A model generated the notes under the pieces. That model saw nothing but the letters and a program-made list of their open reading frames with translations. It was not told where the DNA came from and did not search any database. Shown one piece after another: positions 53,694-64,000 of a stretch of 64,000 bases of DNA (position 1 is its first letter; each line of letters starts with the position of its first letter). The translations under genes were made by a program, and so were the position numbers. Source of the stretch: Cordylochernes scorpioides (taxonomy: Eukaryota > Arthropoda > Arachnida > Pseudoscorpiones > Chernetidae). Where the stretch lies: NCBI GenBank assembly GCA_030710605.1, contig CP092863.1:108671754-108735753 (forward strand). The letters are read 5' to 3'.

Positions 53694-55739
53694 TATGGCC
53701 CCCGTTGAAGAAGGCTTAACATGGTTTGAGTATACTTAAAGCTGGTGAAGCCAGGAATAGAGAAAATAATTTTACAGTTGAAATTAATTAAGGTTATGGT
53801 GACATAGTTTTAGGTAAATAAAATATTGTATAGTACACAAGTAAATATTATTTACAAGCAGTTTTACAACACCGGAGAGTTTGATATTTAAGGGAATTTT
53901 TGAAAATATCAAGGTTATAAAAGGCTATATACAATAAATCCTAATGTATTATAAGGGAAATGCTATTGAGAAGTGTGAACAAGGAGAAGAAGAGACACAT
54001 ACACATGATGAAAATATTGAGCCATTAAGACTGGGGAACTCTACACTTTAAGATATGTTTTCAGGCGGACATGGCAAGGGGAGGACTTGGCATGGGTTTT
54101 CTATGCTATAGATGTAGAGTACGAGAAATGAGGTTGAGGCTGGAAATTGCGTGAGCTCAGGACTGAGGTAAATATAGAACTACATACAATGTTAGAATTT
54201 TGGCGAACAGAGCGAGGGGAAACTTGCTTTGGGCCATTCTACCTTATCTATGCAGTTACTTGTGTAGCGAGTCCGAGGGGAAAAGTCCCGTGTGTAGGTG
54301 AGGAAGTCGAATGGACTTATAGTTAATTTGAGAAGATAAAATAGTTCGAGATACAAAGGTAGAATATATAGGCGAACAGAGCGAGGGGAAACTTGCTTTG
54401 GGCCTTTCCACCTTAATTATTTCGATACCATGAGACTTTAGTAGTTCTAACTAATTGGAGGAAAGTATGCGCGCACAGTGCCAAAAATTTAGATGAGGAC
54501 GGCGTTGTCCTTTACAGGTGACAAGCTGCTCGGACACGAGGTGTTTGAACCGTCGTGGGAGCTTGTGAGAGGCGATGATTTCGCGATGGGTCGAACGTAA
54601 AACCCATGTCTGCGCGAAATGATGACGGACCGGACAGAATCAGCGACGATGTTTAACGTACCTCCGTGGGAAATATCGGAGGTAGGTTATATCGTGCTGG
54701 TTTGGACAAGGGACAAACATAGATTTGAAGACAGGGTCCGTGTGGCGAACGTGTGGCGCGAGAAGAAGGAGCGAACTGTGCCGCTCGATGCAGATTGTTC
54801 AAGTGCGAACAAAAAGGAGTTGATAAAAATCTAGCAGTTTGTCAATCTGCATCCTGTGACGAACACACCAGTGGCTAGATGGCGTGGGTCGGTGGATATG
54901 CTAGAGAGAAACTACACAATATATTATCGTAAATGAAGAGTGGAGATTAGTGGCAAAAGTAGTTCGATAAATAATGAATCAATAATTTCATAGAGGGTCA
55001 TGGGCTGGCAAAAGGTTAACAAAGTTGTAAGAATGAGAGGGGCATTCAGGGGAAGATAGATAAGAGTCACCAAGGGTTGGTTGTAAGCAAGGCTCACGTG
55101 GTGGTTGGAATTCTTCGACGCCTGAATTACAGAGTGAATTTTGGGTCGGTTAGGGAAAAAAAATATTTTTCGTGAGCCGTGCTTACAATTAGAAGAAGTC
55201 ATATACAAAGTGGAACAAATGGTTAGGTAGAGGAACACTATTTTTATACATAACTTGATTATGAAAATATATTGTTAATCTTAAAAATCGTAAAGTATGA
55301 ATAGGTAGAAGTCCATTTTTAAGGGATGTGACTTTAAAATAAAAATATTTCATTAAAATGTCTATTATTAATTCGATTGGTAAGGTACAAATTTAATGGG
55401 TTACAAATATCTAGATAAATAGTATTGAGAATAAAATCATTGTTAATAGGCGTGGAGAGAATAAATTGAACTAAACTAATTATAGAAAATATTGGCATCA
55501 GGGTTTACAAGGAATGACTTCTTTAAAGAATGAATGGTAGGGGTGGAAACAATTACACTCACAGGTTATGCTGGTTGAGGGCGCAAGTAGATTCATTAAG
55601 TTCATTGAGGGAGGGTTCTTTCTGCTGATATTGTACGGGACAGTGTTGTCCGCCACAGTAGTGTCAGGGATATGGCGGAGTCTTGTCCATGATGATGGAA
55701 GGTGTTCTGCTCTGGCGCGGTGATCGTTCTTGGGCAGAT
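53694..55739 (-). other. Internal region of the LTR element, non-coding as far as visible
   Basis: GGCGAACAGAGCGAGGGGAA, ACTTGCTTTGGGCC occurs twice (about 54202 and 54371), a short direct duplication. Frames such as 54619-54834 and 54924-55238 have no motif I recognise. No RT, RNase H, integrase or envelope-like segment is present. On the minus strand at about 55620-55660 a HYCGGQHCP string could be the remnant of a gag zinc knuckle. Confidence 0.5.
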
Positions 55740-55910
55740 CTAGTGCTGGGAGAAGTGTGCGGCAGGTTCATCACCGTCGTAGGTGATTAGTTCTTCGGGA
55801 TCACGGTTCAAAAGTTGGTCGACACAGAGGGTGAGAGCTCGAAGGGAAGCGGCTACAGTAGAGTAGGTCGTTAAGTCTTGTGGAACTTGGTTGTGGGTTT
55901 GTCCGATCAT
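55740..55910 (-). CDS. Small gag-like frame of the LTR element (56 residues)
   Basis: Begins MIGQTHNQVPQDLTTYS at 55910, about 80 bases inside the element from the upstream LTR (55993), and ends at TAG 55740. It continues VAASLRALTLCVDQLLNRD and EELITYDGDEPAAHFSQH. Position just after the LTR, absence of stops and the putative HYCGGQHCP string further downstream fit a truncated gag N-terminus, but I cannot match it to a family. The likely loss of frame after 55740 separates it from any zinc-binding part. Confidence 0.4.
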   Translation of the reverse strand: MIGQTHNQVPQDLTTYSTVAASLRALTLCVDQLLNRDPEELITYDGDEPAAHFSQH

Positions 55911-56246
55911 CGTGGTGTTGCTTCTTTTTTCTTCATACTCTGGTATATGAGGGATTTGCTTCCCGGCTAGGTCTTATCCTGTCGACTTTCAATGTGGCAA
56001 TATAATAATAATGTGGTGAAAGAGAAATAATCACACCACAATCTGGTAGAGGAATCCAGACAACCAGAGAGAGAAGTGGAGATCGCCGGGTTGCCCGCCG
56101 CTGAGCGGCCGGCCGTTCGTATCGCACACAAAAAAAATCCTCAACTGTCTTAATTAGTCCTGAGGTTCCAAGTAACGCCCTTGTGGTCGCCCCCTGGAAT
56201 GTCCCTGGTGTCTCAAATGACCGGACTTTAGCTGCTGTCTCTCTCT

Positions 56247-57990
56247 CTAAACGGCAGTTCATCATATATCTCCTGTGTTAACAAAATTGTTCAATGCTTG
56301 TATGGGACTTAATTATTATCCGGAGGCCTGGAGAAAGTCAGCAGTAATGATTTTAAAAAAACCTAATAAAGAAAATTATAAAGATCCGAAAGCCTACCGC
56401 CCTATAAGCTTGTCTTCTAATTTAGGTAAAATTTTTGAAAGTCTAATTCATATTGAACTTTTAAATCATATTAATAGTAATAATGTTATGCATCCTGCTC
56501 AACATGGATTTACACAAGAAAAATCAACAATCTCTGCTTTACAAGAAATAACTAAATTAAGTCTTCTGAAAAGAGAAACAGAAAATACGGCAATAGTAAC
56601 AGTGGACATCAGCGGAGCTTTCGACAACGCATGGCATCCGGCAATTCTCCAACAATTGGACAAGGCAAATTTTCCAGCGGTACTAATAAAAATAATTAAT
56701 TCTTACTTTGAAGACCGGAGTGTAGAGTTTAAATATACTAATGTAAAGTGTATAAAAAAGATAAATAAGGGATGTCCCCAGGGTGGTATTATTTCTCCTA
56801 TTCTTTGGAATATATTACTTAATGATTTCAACTTATCTTTTAACGAAAGTTTTGCTAGAGTAATTGCTTTCGCGGACGATGTGACATTTGTGGTATGGAG
56901 TTCAAACATCTATGATCTTCAGTATAATATTACCAAATGTTTAGTAAAAATCAAAGCATGGTGTGAAAAGGTAAAACTTTCACCAAGTCCAAACAAAACA
57001 GGTATACTCTATCTACATAACTATGAAAAATTGCCCATTAATTTTGATGGAAAAATAATTCAACCATCAGAAACTGTTAAAATTTTGGGAGTTATTTTTA
57101 AAAATCATAGACAAAGGAATAAGATTAATTTTGGAACACATGTTGACAATATAATTATGAAAGCTACGAAAATTAAGAATATATTATTCTCATTATGTGC
57201 ACGTACTTGGGGCATTGATACTCGACGTAGATTGATCTTATATAAAGCTATGATACGCTCTACAATAAGCTATGCATCAAATATTTGGTTTCCTTTTATC
57301 ACTGCAGCAAAAAGATCCAAGTTGAATTCTATACAATATCAAATTCTTATTAGATGCATTCATGCTTATAGGACTTCATCTTCTTACATCACACATATAC
57401 TAGCGAAAACCCCTTTACTGTCCGATTATCTTGAATTATTACAAACAAAGTATAATATGACAAATTCACAGATCGAACACTCAAAAAACCCCTTCAAAAA
57501 GAATTAAACAAACTATATCTGGATCTAAAATTTAAGTTTTATCTTTCTCAATCTAATGAACTGTTCAAGAAATTCTTTCCAATTGCTGTCCCAAATTTCA
57601 TTTCTTCTGATAAATTCACTACTTTATTCTTAACTGGCAAAGGACCCTTCTTAAGTTTCCTATTCAAACTGAATGCTATCAATGATCCAACATGTGAATG
57701 CCGCTTAGATGTTGAATCACCAGAGCATCTTCTTTTATCTTGCCCTCTGACTAATCAAATTGTATGTAGATACTTTGAAACATTACCAAATTCTCTTTGT
57801 GTATATACTCTATCTTATGAGAACTTTACTAAGTTTAGAACTATTTGTACAATAATTTACAAAACAATACTAATCCATCGTGTAAATAATTAATCATATA
57901 TATATATATAAATAATACTAGCACAGCACAATAGTCCTTTGGACTTCGTGCTTTTGTAACAATAAATAATAAAATAAAAAAAATAAATAT
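56247..57990 (+). mobile_element. R1-like non-LTR retrotransposon, 5'-truncated, with 13-bp TSD
   Basis: GCTGTCTCTCTCT at 56234-56246 and 57991-58003 is the target-site duplication. The insertion starts within ORF2 upstream of RT motif 1 and ends in (AATA)n/A-rich text. It is younger than the LTR element it sits in. The TTTGGACTTCGTGCTTTTGT motif before the tail is shared with copy 1 (9585-9605). Confidence 0.9.
56275..57893 (+). pseudogene. R1-like ORF2: reverse transcriptase and C-terminal zinc-binding domain
   Basis: The 410-residue frame 56275-57507 holds RT motifs in order: AYRPISLSSNLGKIFESL, VTVDISGAFDNAWHP (motif A, catalytic Asp present), GCPQGGIISPILWNILL (motif B), RVIAFADDVTFV (motif C), KTGILYLHN and VKILGVIF. 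A frameshift at an A run near 57485 is needed to continue into KLYLDLKFKFYLSQSNELF and CECRLDVESPEHLLLSCP (C-x-C...H-x5-C), ending HRVNN and stop near 57893. The endonuclease domain is absent through 5' truncation. All RT catalytic residues are intact, but the lack of endonuclease and the frameshift leave it non-functional. RT here would copy element RNA at a nicked target. Confidence 0.92.
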
Positions 57991-58237
57991 GCTGTCTCTC
58001 TCTGGGTTGACTGTAGGTTTTCTTTATTATTCCTGGAAGAGCATATATTATGACATATGTATATATATTTTTATATTATACATATATAATTTGATATAAC
58101 CGTTCAAAAGGTAACTACTGATGAGCCGAGCCTTCCCTGTATTTTTCCATCGCAGAAATATCAGAATGAAGTTGTTTTATTTGGTACAAAGAAATATTGG
58201 CGCTGAATAATTTCAAATTTAATTTAATTATACATAT

Positions 58238-58472
58238 CACTCATGGACAAAACTTAAGGAAGTTGTACCTTTCAGCATGTATATCGGGATTCAGACAATA
58301 ACTCTGAAAGATAATAGAATGACCTTTATTGAAGACAAACGAGATAACCAAGTATGAACAAAATTGCCTCCGTCACCTTAAAAAATATATATATAATAAT
58401 AATAATAATAAATAAAATAGACGACCGGCGACATCAAAGACTTTCCACTTCCTTAAGTTTTGTATATGAGTG
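58238..58472. mobile_element. Tc1/mariner-type MITE, single-unit copy
   Basis: CACTCATGGACAAAACTTAA...and the complement of CTTAAGTTTTGTATATGAGTG form the ends; TA follows at 58473. The middle contains CTTTATTGAAGACAAACGAG and an (ATA)n expansion near 58388-58412 not present in the other copies. Confidence 0.85.
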
Positions 58473-59099
58473 TATATCAGCGGAGTTTGACATTGTTTAC
58501 TAGAGCACAGAACGTATTTTGTTAAAAATAGGTTTTTGTTATGAAGTAGTTTCTTGTCATTTTATTTTTATTGTTTTCTCTCAATAAATTAACTGTTTAC
58601 TATAATAACACACATCGCTTACAAATTTGTATATTGTCTCTATGGTATTGGATAGAACAGAGCTGGTATTGTAAACTTTATGGAATACAGTTATCTAGAG
58701 ATATTCCGACACCGAGTGGGAATATCACAAGCTGAGCATTGCAGCGTGACAATCACCGGTACCGACGCCCCGGTGTTTGCCCTAAACCGCTAAGCCTAAT
58801 GGGGCGGATATCAGAGAAGTGTAATTAGGGGGTGTGAGGACCATAGCACGCCACGTGTCACCGGGGTGTCTCTATTTGCTTATTACGGTCCTATAGGGTT
58901 AAGTGATTGGATAACGGCTCTTTTAAATAAAATAAGATTTAAATGTGCCGAAACTTCTCCTGATATCTAATGAAAGTAGATTTCGTAGACATTGGCTAGG
59001 TCTCTCGGTTCTTTTTGCCTCATGGCCAGTTGTTTATTTTTGGTAATAGGACTTACCGTTGGTGAGATTGTTAAACATTGGAATTATTCTCTTCTTTCT
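58473..59099. other. Anonymous spacer, GC-richer around 58690-58880
   Basis: CCGACACCGAGTGGGAATAT, CACCGGTACCGACGCC and CACGCCACGTGTCACCGG are unusual for the window. No coding frame or RNA fold was recognised. No function assigned. Confidence 0.35.
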
Positions 59100-60945
59100 C
59101 TTTGTTGTGTCTTTTCTACCTCATTGTTGTGTTCTTGGTCGATCTTTCTAATTCTTAACTACATTGTTGTGTTCTTTCTGTCTATCTCTTTTATTCTATA
59201 AACTCCATTGTTGTGTTTTCTTGGTCAATCTAAACTCCATTGTTGTGTCCTCTCTGTGGATCTTTCTTATTCAAAACTCCATTGTTGTGTTCTCTCTTGG
59301 TCGATCTTTTTTATTTTAAACTCTATTGTTGTGTTCTTTCTGTTGATATTTCTTATTATAAACTACATTGTTGTGTTCTTTCTGTCGATATTTCTTTTTC
59401 TAAACTCCATTGTTGTGTTCTTTCTGTCGATCTTTTTTATTCTAAACTCCATTGTTGTGTTCTTTCTGTCGATCTTTCTTATTATAAACTCCATTGTTGT
59501 GTTCTTTCTGTCGATCTTTCTTATTATAAACCCCATTGCTGTGTTCTTTCAGTCGATCTTTCTTATTATAAATTCCATTGCTGTGTTCTGTCGGTCTTTC
59601 TTATTATGAACTCCATTGTTGTGTTCTTTCTGTCGATCTTTCTTATTATAAACTCCATTGCTGTGTTCTGTCGATCTTTCTTATTATAAATCCATTGTTA
59701 GGTTCTTTCTGTCAATCTTTCTTATTATAAACTCCATTGCTGTGTTCTGTCGATCTTTCTTATTATGAACTCCATTGTTGTGTTCTGTCGATCTTTCTTA
59801 TCATAAACTCCATTGCTGTGTTCTTTCTGTCGATCTTTCTTATTATAAACTCCATTGCTGTGTTCTGTAGATCTTTCTTATTATAAACTCCATTGCTGTG
59901 TTCTGTCGATCTTTCTTATTATAAACTCCATTGCTGTGTCCTGTCGATCTTTCTTATTATAAACCCCATTGTTGTGTTCTTTCGATCTTTCTTATTATAA
60001 ACTCCATTGTTGTGTTATTTCTGTCGATCTTTCTTATTATAAACTCCATTGCTGTGTTCTGTCGATCTTTCTTATTATAAACTCCATTTCTGTGTCCTGT
60101 CGATCTTTCTTAATACAAACTCCATTGTTGTGTTCTTTCTGTCGATCTTTCTTATTATAAATTCCATTGCTGTGTTCTGTCGATCTTTCTTATTATAAAC
60201 TCCATTTCTGTGTTCTGTAGATCTTTCTTATTATAAACTCCATTGTTGTGTTCTTTCTGTCGATCTTTCTTATCATAAACTTCATTGTTGTGTTCTTTCT
60301 GTCGATCTTTCTTATCATAAACTCCATTGTTGTGTTCTTTCGATCTTTCTTATTAAAAACTTCATTGCTGTATTCTGTCGATCTTTCTTATTATAAACCC
60401 CATTGCTTTATTCTGTCGATCTTTCTTATTATAAAATCCATTGTTGTGTTTTTTCGATATTTCTTATTATAAACTCCATGGTTGTGTTCTGTCGATCTTT
60501 CTTATTATAAACTCCATTGTTGTGTTCTTTCGATCTTTCTTATTATAAACTCCATTGCTGTGTTTTGTCGATCTTTCTTATTATAAACTTCATTGCTGTG
60601 TTCTGTCGATCTTTCTTATTATAAACTCTATTGTTGTGTTCTTTCTGTCGATCTTTCTTATTATAAACTCCGTTGTTGTGGTCTTTCTGTCGATCTTTCT
60701 TATTATAAACTCCATTGCATGTTATGTCGATCTTTCTTATTATAAACTCTATTGTTGTGTTCTTTCTGTCGATCTTTCTTTTTATAAATTCCATTGTTGT
60801 GTTCTTTCTGTCGATCTTTCTTATTATAAACTCCATTGTTAAATTCTTTCTGTCTATCTTTCTTATTATAAATTCCATAGTTGTGTTCATGGTCAATCTC
60901 TTTTATTATAAACTCCATTGTTGTGTTCTTTCTGTCGACCATTTT
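59100..60945. repeat. 38/42-bp satellite, more than 40 units
   Basis: The unit CTCCATTGTTGTGTTCTTTC, TGTCGATCTTTCTTATTATAAA exists in two lengths: 42 bp with TTCTTTCTGTC and 38 bp with TTCTGTC. Point variants (GTTGTG/GCTGTG, TATCATAA, TTTCGATC) are interspersed. Open frames on both strands across it exist only because the unit lacks stops in some phases; they are not genes. Confidence 0.95.
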
Positions 60946-61039
60946 GTAAACTAAATTTGGATTTGGTATTCTTATCTTTTGATTATAATATAAAATTCAA
61001 ATTGTGTTCATTATCATAAACACCATATATTCAAAAGTT

Positions 61040-61235
61040 TTGAAAATAAAGCAATCCATAAATAAATCGGTAAATAAAAATGCATTTATTGGATCAAAAT
61101 ATCATTTATTTTACCAACATTTCAGTTGGCTGAACGCCAACCTTTATCAAGGTGTTATAACATATTTAATGTGTGTCAACAAAAAACTCAGCGCCACATA
61201 ACGTCAATAGAATTAAGTTTTTAAAATATTTTGTT
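61040..61235. repeat. Palindromic PLE-type element, partial
   Basis: AAAATGCATTTATTGGATCA, TTTACCAACATTTCAGTTGG, CTGAACGCCAACCTTTATCA match 49085-49170; after that the text follows 7620-7680 (AACTCAGCGC, ACATAACGTCAATAGAATTA) instead of the inverted second arm. It is therefore a longer, non-palindromic version of the same element. Confidence 0.65.
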
Positions 61236-61655
61236 ATATTCAATGGGGAGAAAAAAAATGATATAAATATTTATATTATGGACAAAATATAAATTTTGTA
61301 AAATAAGGGTGTGAATATATTTTTAAAATGGTGATTATGAACCTCTCCTCAGAGGCCAATTCACGCTAGCTTGTGATTATAAGCTGTTCCTCAGTAACCT
61401 ATCTTGTCTGTGATCTAGATTCCAACACCTTCTCCCGGGGTTATCTACATTACTTTTAAAACTATAATTAATGATATCTGTAGAAATTGTTACGTTGTTG
61501 TAAATGACTTTAGTTTTCACTACTTTTTTTACATATTCAGTCTTTTATTTGATTGGTAACCTGTGTATTTAAAAATAATATCGGCTCCTGGAGATAGGGA
61601 GAGAAGAAGTCTACTTCTATGATAGTTACACTGACTACCGCCATGTTCTAGGCAG
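61236..61655. other. Anonymous spacer
   Basis: No coding frame, repeat end or RNA motif recognised; AT-rich. Confidence 0.4.
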
Positions 61656-61930
61656 GGAAAGGATTCAAATGAAATATTCACAATCTGCCAAAGAGATGTT
61701 TAGCTAGCAAAGTGGCTAGGCCAAATCTATGACTGAGAAAATAATAGATGGTGTCAAGTTTTGGCGTCTTTTGTTGACGCGAAGGGAAATTTATTTTTAT
61801 AGATGACTATCCTTCCGTAAAAAGTATGCATCTAAATTTGACCATAGTAATGTCCTAGCCACTTTACCAGTTCAACACCTTTTTGGAATATTGTGAAGAT
61901 TTCATTTGATTCCTTGTGGATCTCTCTCTC
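61656..61930. repeat. Palindromic element, family P3, complete arms
   Basis: Left AGGATTCAAATGAAATATTC, ACAATCTGCCAAAGAGATG, AAAGTGGCTAGGCC; right CCTAGCCACTTTACCAG, TTTGGAATATTGTGAAG, TTTCATTTGATTCC: inverted over about 80 bp. The centre has GATGGTGTCAAGTTTTGGCG and GTTGACGCGAAGGGAAA. It is followed at once by CT repeats and the hammerhead at 61951. Confidence 0.75.
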
Positions 61931-61950
61931 TCTCTCATGGAATAATGTAC

Positions 61951-61998
61951 GTCCTGGACTGACGAGGGTCATTAGCCCGAAACCATGGTCTCCAGGTG
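61951..61998 (+). ncRNA. Type I hammerhead ribozyme (best preserved)
   Basis: Stem I CCTGGA (61953-61958), CTGACGA (61959-61965), stem II GGGT/GCCC (last pair wobble) with loop CATTA, GAAA (61979-61982), stem III ACCATGGT self-complementary (61982-61989), C17 at 61990, then TCCAGG (61991-61996) pairing perfectly with CCTGGA. Predicted cleavage falls between 61990 and 61991, after the classical GTC triplet. All invariant residues are present. Absence of a stem III loop predicts a dimeric active form. Activity is inferred, not shown. Confidence 0.9.
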
Positions 61999-62019
61999 GA
62001 CGCACGCTTCTCAGTATTC

Positions 62020-62098
62020 AATGTGGGATTCGATCCCGGTACGTGGCTGTCCAGAAGCGACGTTTTATACCCCTCCTCCATTGATCCCCATGAGGTAC
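62020..62098 (-). mobile_element. tRNA-derived SINE head, copy D
   Basis: Minus strand: GGGATCAATGGAGGAGGGG, then GACAGCCACGTACCGGGATC, GAATCCCACATTG, matching heads A-C; the B box GGGATCGAATCCC is well preserved. It begins some 20 bases after the hammerhead. The body is not recognisable beyond the head. Confidence 0.6.
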
Positions 62099-63228
62099 AT
62101 GTGACATTATATGAGGTCCACCCCCGTGTGCTGTATGATGCTGGCTAAAAAGAGGGAGAGTTCCCCCTAAACTAAGGGACCTTGCATTAGAGCATCATCA
62201 GGACAAAAGAGCAGGGGCTCTAGGGGACCAAACAAGGGACCAAATGGAAAAGTTGGGGGGGAGGGGGGTATCTCATGGGGACTAAAGACATCCAGACGGC
62301 ATGAGTAACCTGTTGTTGGAGTAAATGAGGCATCCCTGCCGCCGCGGTTTTTTACTTATTTATTTATAACGGCGGGTAAATGAGGGAATAAACATGACTA
62401 TCTACTCCCCGTCTGTTCCCCCGGGGGTGGTAGGATTGATGGTGTTGCCAGATCGGGGATTACCACCCGGATTTTTCACGCTGCGTGGCGCTCCTACTGA
62501 TTTGCATAGTATTTGTTGGTGACACGGTCTCTTGCAAGCCTGAATCATGTGCCCGGACATACCGATTTGGATAATTAGCTTTTGCTGTTCTTTTTTACTC
62601 ATAAATGAGAGTTTTGCGTATTAATTATTATGATTTTAATTTTAAATGTAATAACAATAAATGTTCGCGATAAGTTTCTTTATTAAATCCTATATGTAAA
62701 TAATTTGTAAGCTTTCGAATCTAAGGTTCTTCAACGAGCTTATATGTAAAATGAGACTATATAGAGGCTGATTGAATATTGCAATAAATAGTATGGCCAA
62801 AAATTTGATAGATATTGGTAGATGGCGTCGACCTTATGTGACAAGTTTTTATTGAACACAACGTCTCGATTACCGACCCCTCTCACCATTTTAAAGTTAA
62901 AGCTAACTGGGGTTTTTACTAAAATCAAAAATCCAACTTTAAATATTCTATCCTAATATAGCAAAATATTTTGAAAGTTTCCTCATCAATAACAATGAAT
63001 TTAACTGCAATAAAATGTGAGTTATGTCGAGATAAAATACAAGAACGGATGTCTCATACATTTACTATTTTCACCATAATCTTTATTCTCCTTTGCCTCT
63101 TTGATGTAAATAATTAGCGGGTAGAGAGTGTATGTGTTTTGTACGTATGTATGTATGCTCCAGGATCCTGGGTTAACCTAATTAATTAATTAATAGTCAG
63201 TTGAATTATGGTCGGATAGTCGTGCCGA
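62099..63228. other. Mixed sequence without supported gene
   Basis: 62402-62602 on the minus strand contains SGHMIQACKRPCH, which could be the second half of a gag CCHC knuckle, but the first cysteines are missing. 62700-62740 has an AAGCTTTCGAATC...CGAGCTT inverted text like PLE ends. A TAATTAATTAAT tract precedes the Gypsy fragment. Confidence 0.4.
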
Positions 63229-64000
63229 TCAAAAACCACAACACCAGATGGACTGTACCAGTTCAAGGTAATGCCATTTGGGCTATTTAATGCTCCAGCT
63301 ACCTTCGAACGAATGATGGATAATCTTCTGAAGGGTCTTAAGTGGACCATTTGCTTGTGTTACCTCGACGACATCATCGTTTTTTCAGATTTTTTTTGAA
63401 GAACATCTAAGACGCCTTCAACTTGTTTTATATTGTCTTAAGAAAACCGGTTTATGCATTAATTCCAAGAAATGTAAGTTTGGTGTAAAACTATCACCGT
63501 TCTTGGACACAAGGTGAGTGAAAATGTAATTCGTCTCGATTCAGAATAGATTCGAGAAGTCCGCGATTCCACTACGCCAAGGTCATTTTAAAAAGTGAGA
63601 AGTTTTCTTGGTCTTTCATCCTACTACCGTCGCTTCATACCCAATTATGCCCACGTAGCCCAACCCTTGAATGACCTTTTGAAGAAATACTCAGCATTTA
63701 ATTGGAACCGATAAGAACAGCGCGCATTTGAAGCTCTCAAGTCAGCGTTAATTTCCGAACCCGCTCTTGGACATTTTGATTTTTCATCCCCAACAGAGAT
63801 ACACACTGACGCAAGAAACTATGGAATAGGAGCAGTCTTAGTCCAGATCCAAAATGGAAAGGAAAAATTCATTGTTTATGCATATAGAATAATAAATAAG
63901 GCCAAACAATATTCGACTACTGAAAGGGAATGCCTTACCATCATTTGGGCTATCAATAAATTCCGACCATATGTCTTTGGACAGCCGTTCACTATTGTTA
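63229..64000 (+). pseudogene. Ty3/Gypsy pol fragment (RT-RNase H), runs off the window
   Basis: Plus-strand frames read [45 protein letters not shown] (RT catalytic YLDD), then after stops SFLGLSSYYRRFIPNYAH, AQPLNDLLKKYSAFNW, EALKSALISEPALGHFD, HTDARNYGIGAVLVQIQ (RNase H catalytic Asp) and STTERECLTIIWAINKFR. The order and spacing are those of Ty3/Gypsy pol, but several stops and frameshifts (about 63402, 63550, 63710) break it and the N-terminal RT part is missing. It is an old, truncated endogenous retroelement. Its 3' extent lies beyond the window. Confidence 0.92.

Larger units (their letters stand above)
53390..58055 (-). mobile_element. Non-autonomous LTR retrotransposon with 4-bp TSD
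   Basis: Direct repeats at 53390-53693 and 55993-58055 (the latter interrupted) begin and end TG..CA on either strand and are flanked by TATG at 53386-53389 and 58056-58059. Minus orientation is preferred: the minus-strand LTR contains AATAAAG near its start, a purine/G stretch (AACGGGGGCCATA) lies just before the 53693 LTR edge as a polypurine tract, and a gag-like small frame reads from the other end. The internal 2.3 kb has no RT, protease or integrase. The copy depended on enzymes from elsewhere. Confidence 0.8.
55993..58055 (-). repeat. LTR (5' LTR in element orientation), split by an R1-like insertion
   Basis: 55993-56246 and 58004-58055 together reconstitute the 304-bp LTR. The break lies in the CTGTCTCTCTCTCT tract. 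The remaining text CTTTATTATTCCTGGAAGAG, CATATATTATGACA closes the LTR. Confidence 0.85.

Noticed and set aside
59208-60954. Long open frames on both strands through the 38/42-bp satellite
   Set aside because: They exist because the repeat unit lacks stop codons in some phases; the peptides are simple repeats and shift phase with unit length.
62402-62602. A gag-like zinc-knuckle gene
   Set aside because: Only GHMIQACK-type half of a knuckle is visible; the first two cysteines are absent and there is no further gag or pol context.

Overview
The window is AT-rich eukaryotic DNA, almost certainly from an arthropod. The basis is the mix of Jockey-clade and R1-like non-LTR retrotransposons, Penelope-like elements (PLEs), Tc1/mariner, pogo and hAT relatives, several small Helitron families and tRNA-derived SINEs. 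A chelicerate is possible, but that is only an inference. I find no host protein-coding gene I can support. The only RNA gene that might belong to the host is one tRNA-Glu(CTC) at 32091-32161. Nearly all coding-like sequence is transposon-derived and broken. Two 100-N assembly gaps lie at 21118-21217 and 50735-50834.

Layout. 1-10 kb: tandem array grown from a LINE 3' end, tandem array grown from the end of a Tc1/mariner-type MITE, a tRNA SINE, a hammerhead ribozyme, two adjacent Helitrons and a decayed R1-like LINE. 10-20 kb: palindromic elements, a hammerhead, and a nearly full-length Jockey element (14938-18941) with target-site duplications, an ORF1 frameshift and an ORF2 nonsense codon. 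20-30 kb: a decayed transposase, abutting Helitrons of three families, tRNA-Gly-like and tRNA-Thr-like passengers, and a decayed hammerhead. 30-43 kb: a hAT MITE, tRNA-Glu, a GC-richer LINE remnant, a 55-bp minisatellite, a mariner split by a LINE insertion, a Penelope RT/GIY-YIG remnant, a 122-bp tandem array and a hammerhead. 43-53 kb: mostly anonymous AT-rich sequence with Helitron and PLE relics. 53-58 kb: an LTR element on the minus strand with TG..CA LTRs and TATG duplications, whose upstream LTR (right side) carries an R1-like insertion. 59-61 kb: a 38/42-bp satellite. 61-64 kb: a palindromic element followed by the best-preserved hammerhead, a tRNA SINE and a Ty3/Gypsy RT-RNase H fragment running off the end.

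The most interesting signal is a set of type I hammerhead ribozymes (four with intact conserved cores, one inactivated, others decayed). They sit in or beside palindromic repeats, and in most the stem III strand is self-complementary (ACCATGGT or ACGCGT), the arrangement expected of hammerheads that act as dimers. Related hairpins with a non-canonical core mark the PLE-derived repeats. Together they suggest a population of non-autonomous, ribozyme-bearing elements related to PLEs or retrozymes. A second theme is that tandem arrays start at transposon ends (76-bp MITE end, 98-bp LINE end). A third is tRNA-like sequence carried inside a Helitron family and inside a long inverted-repeat family.
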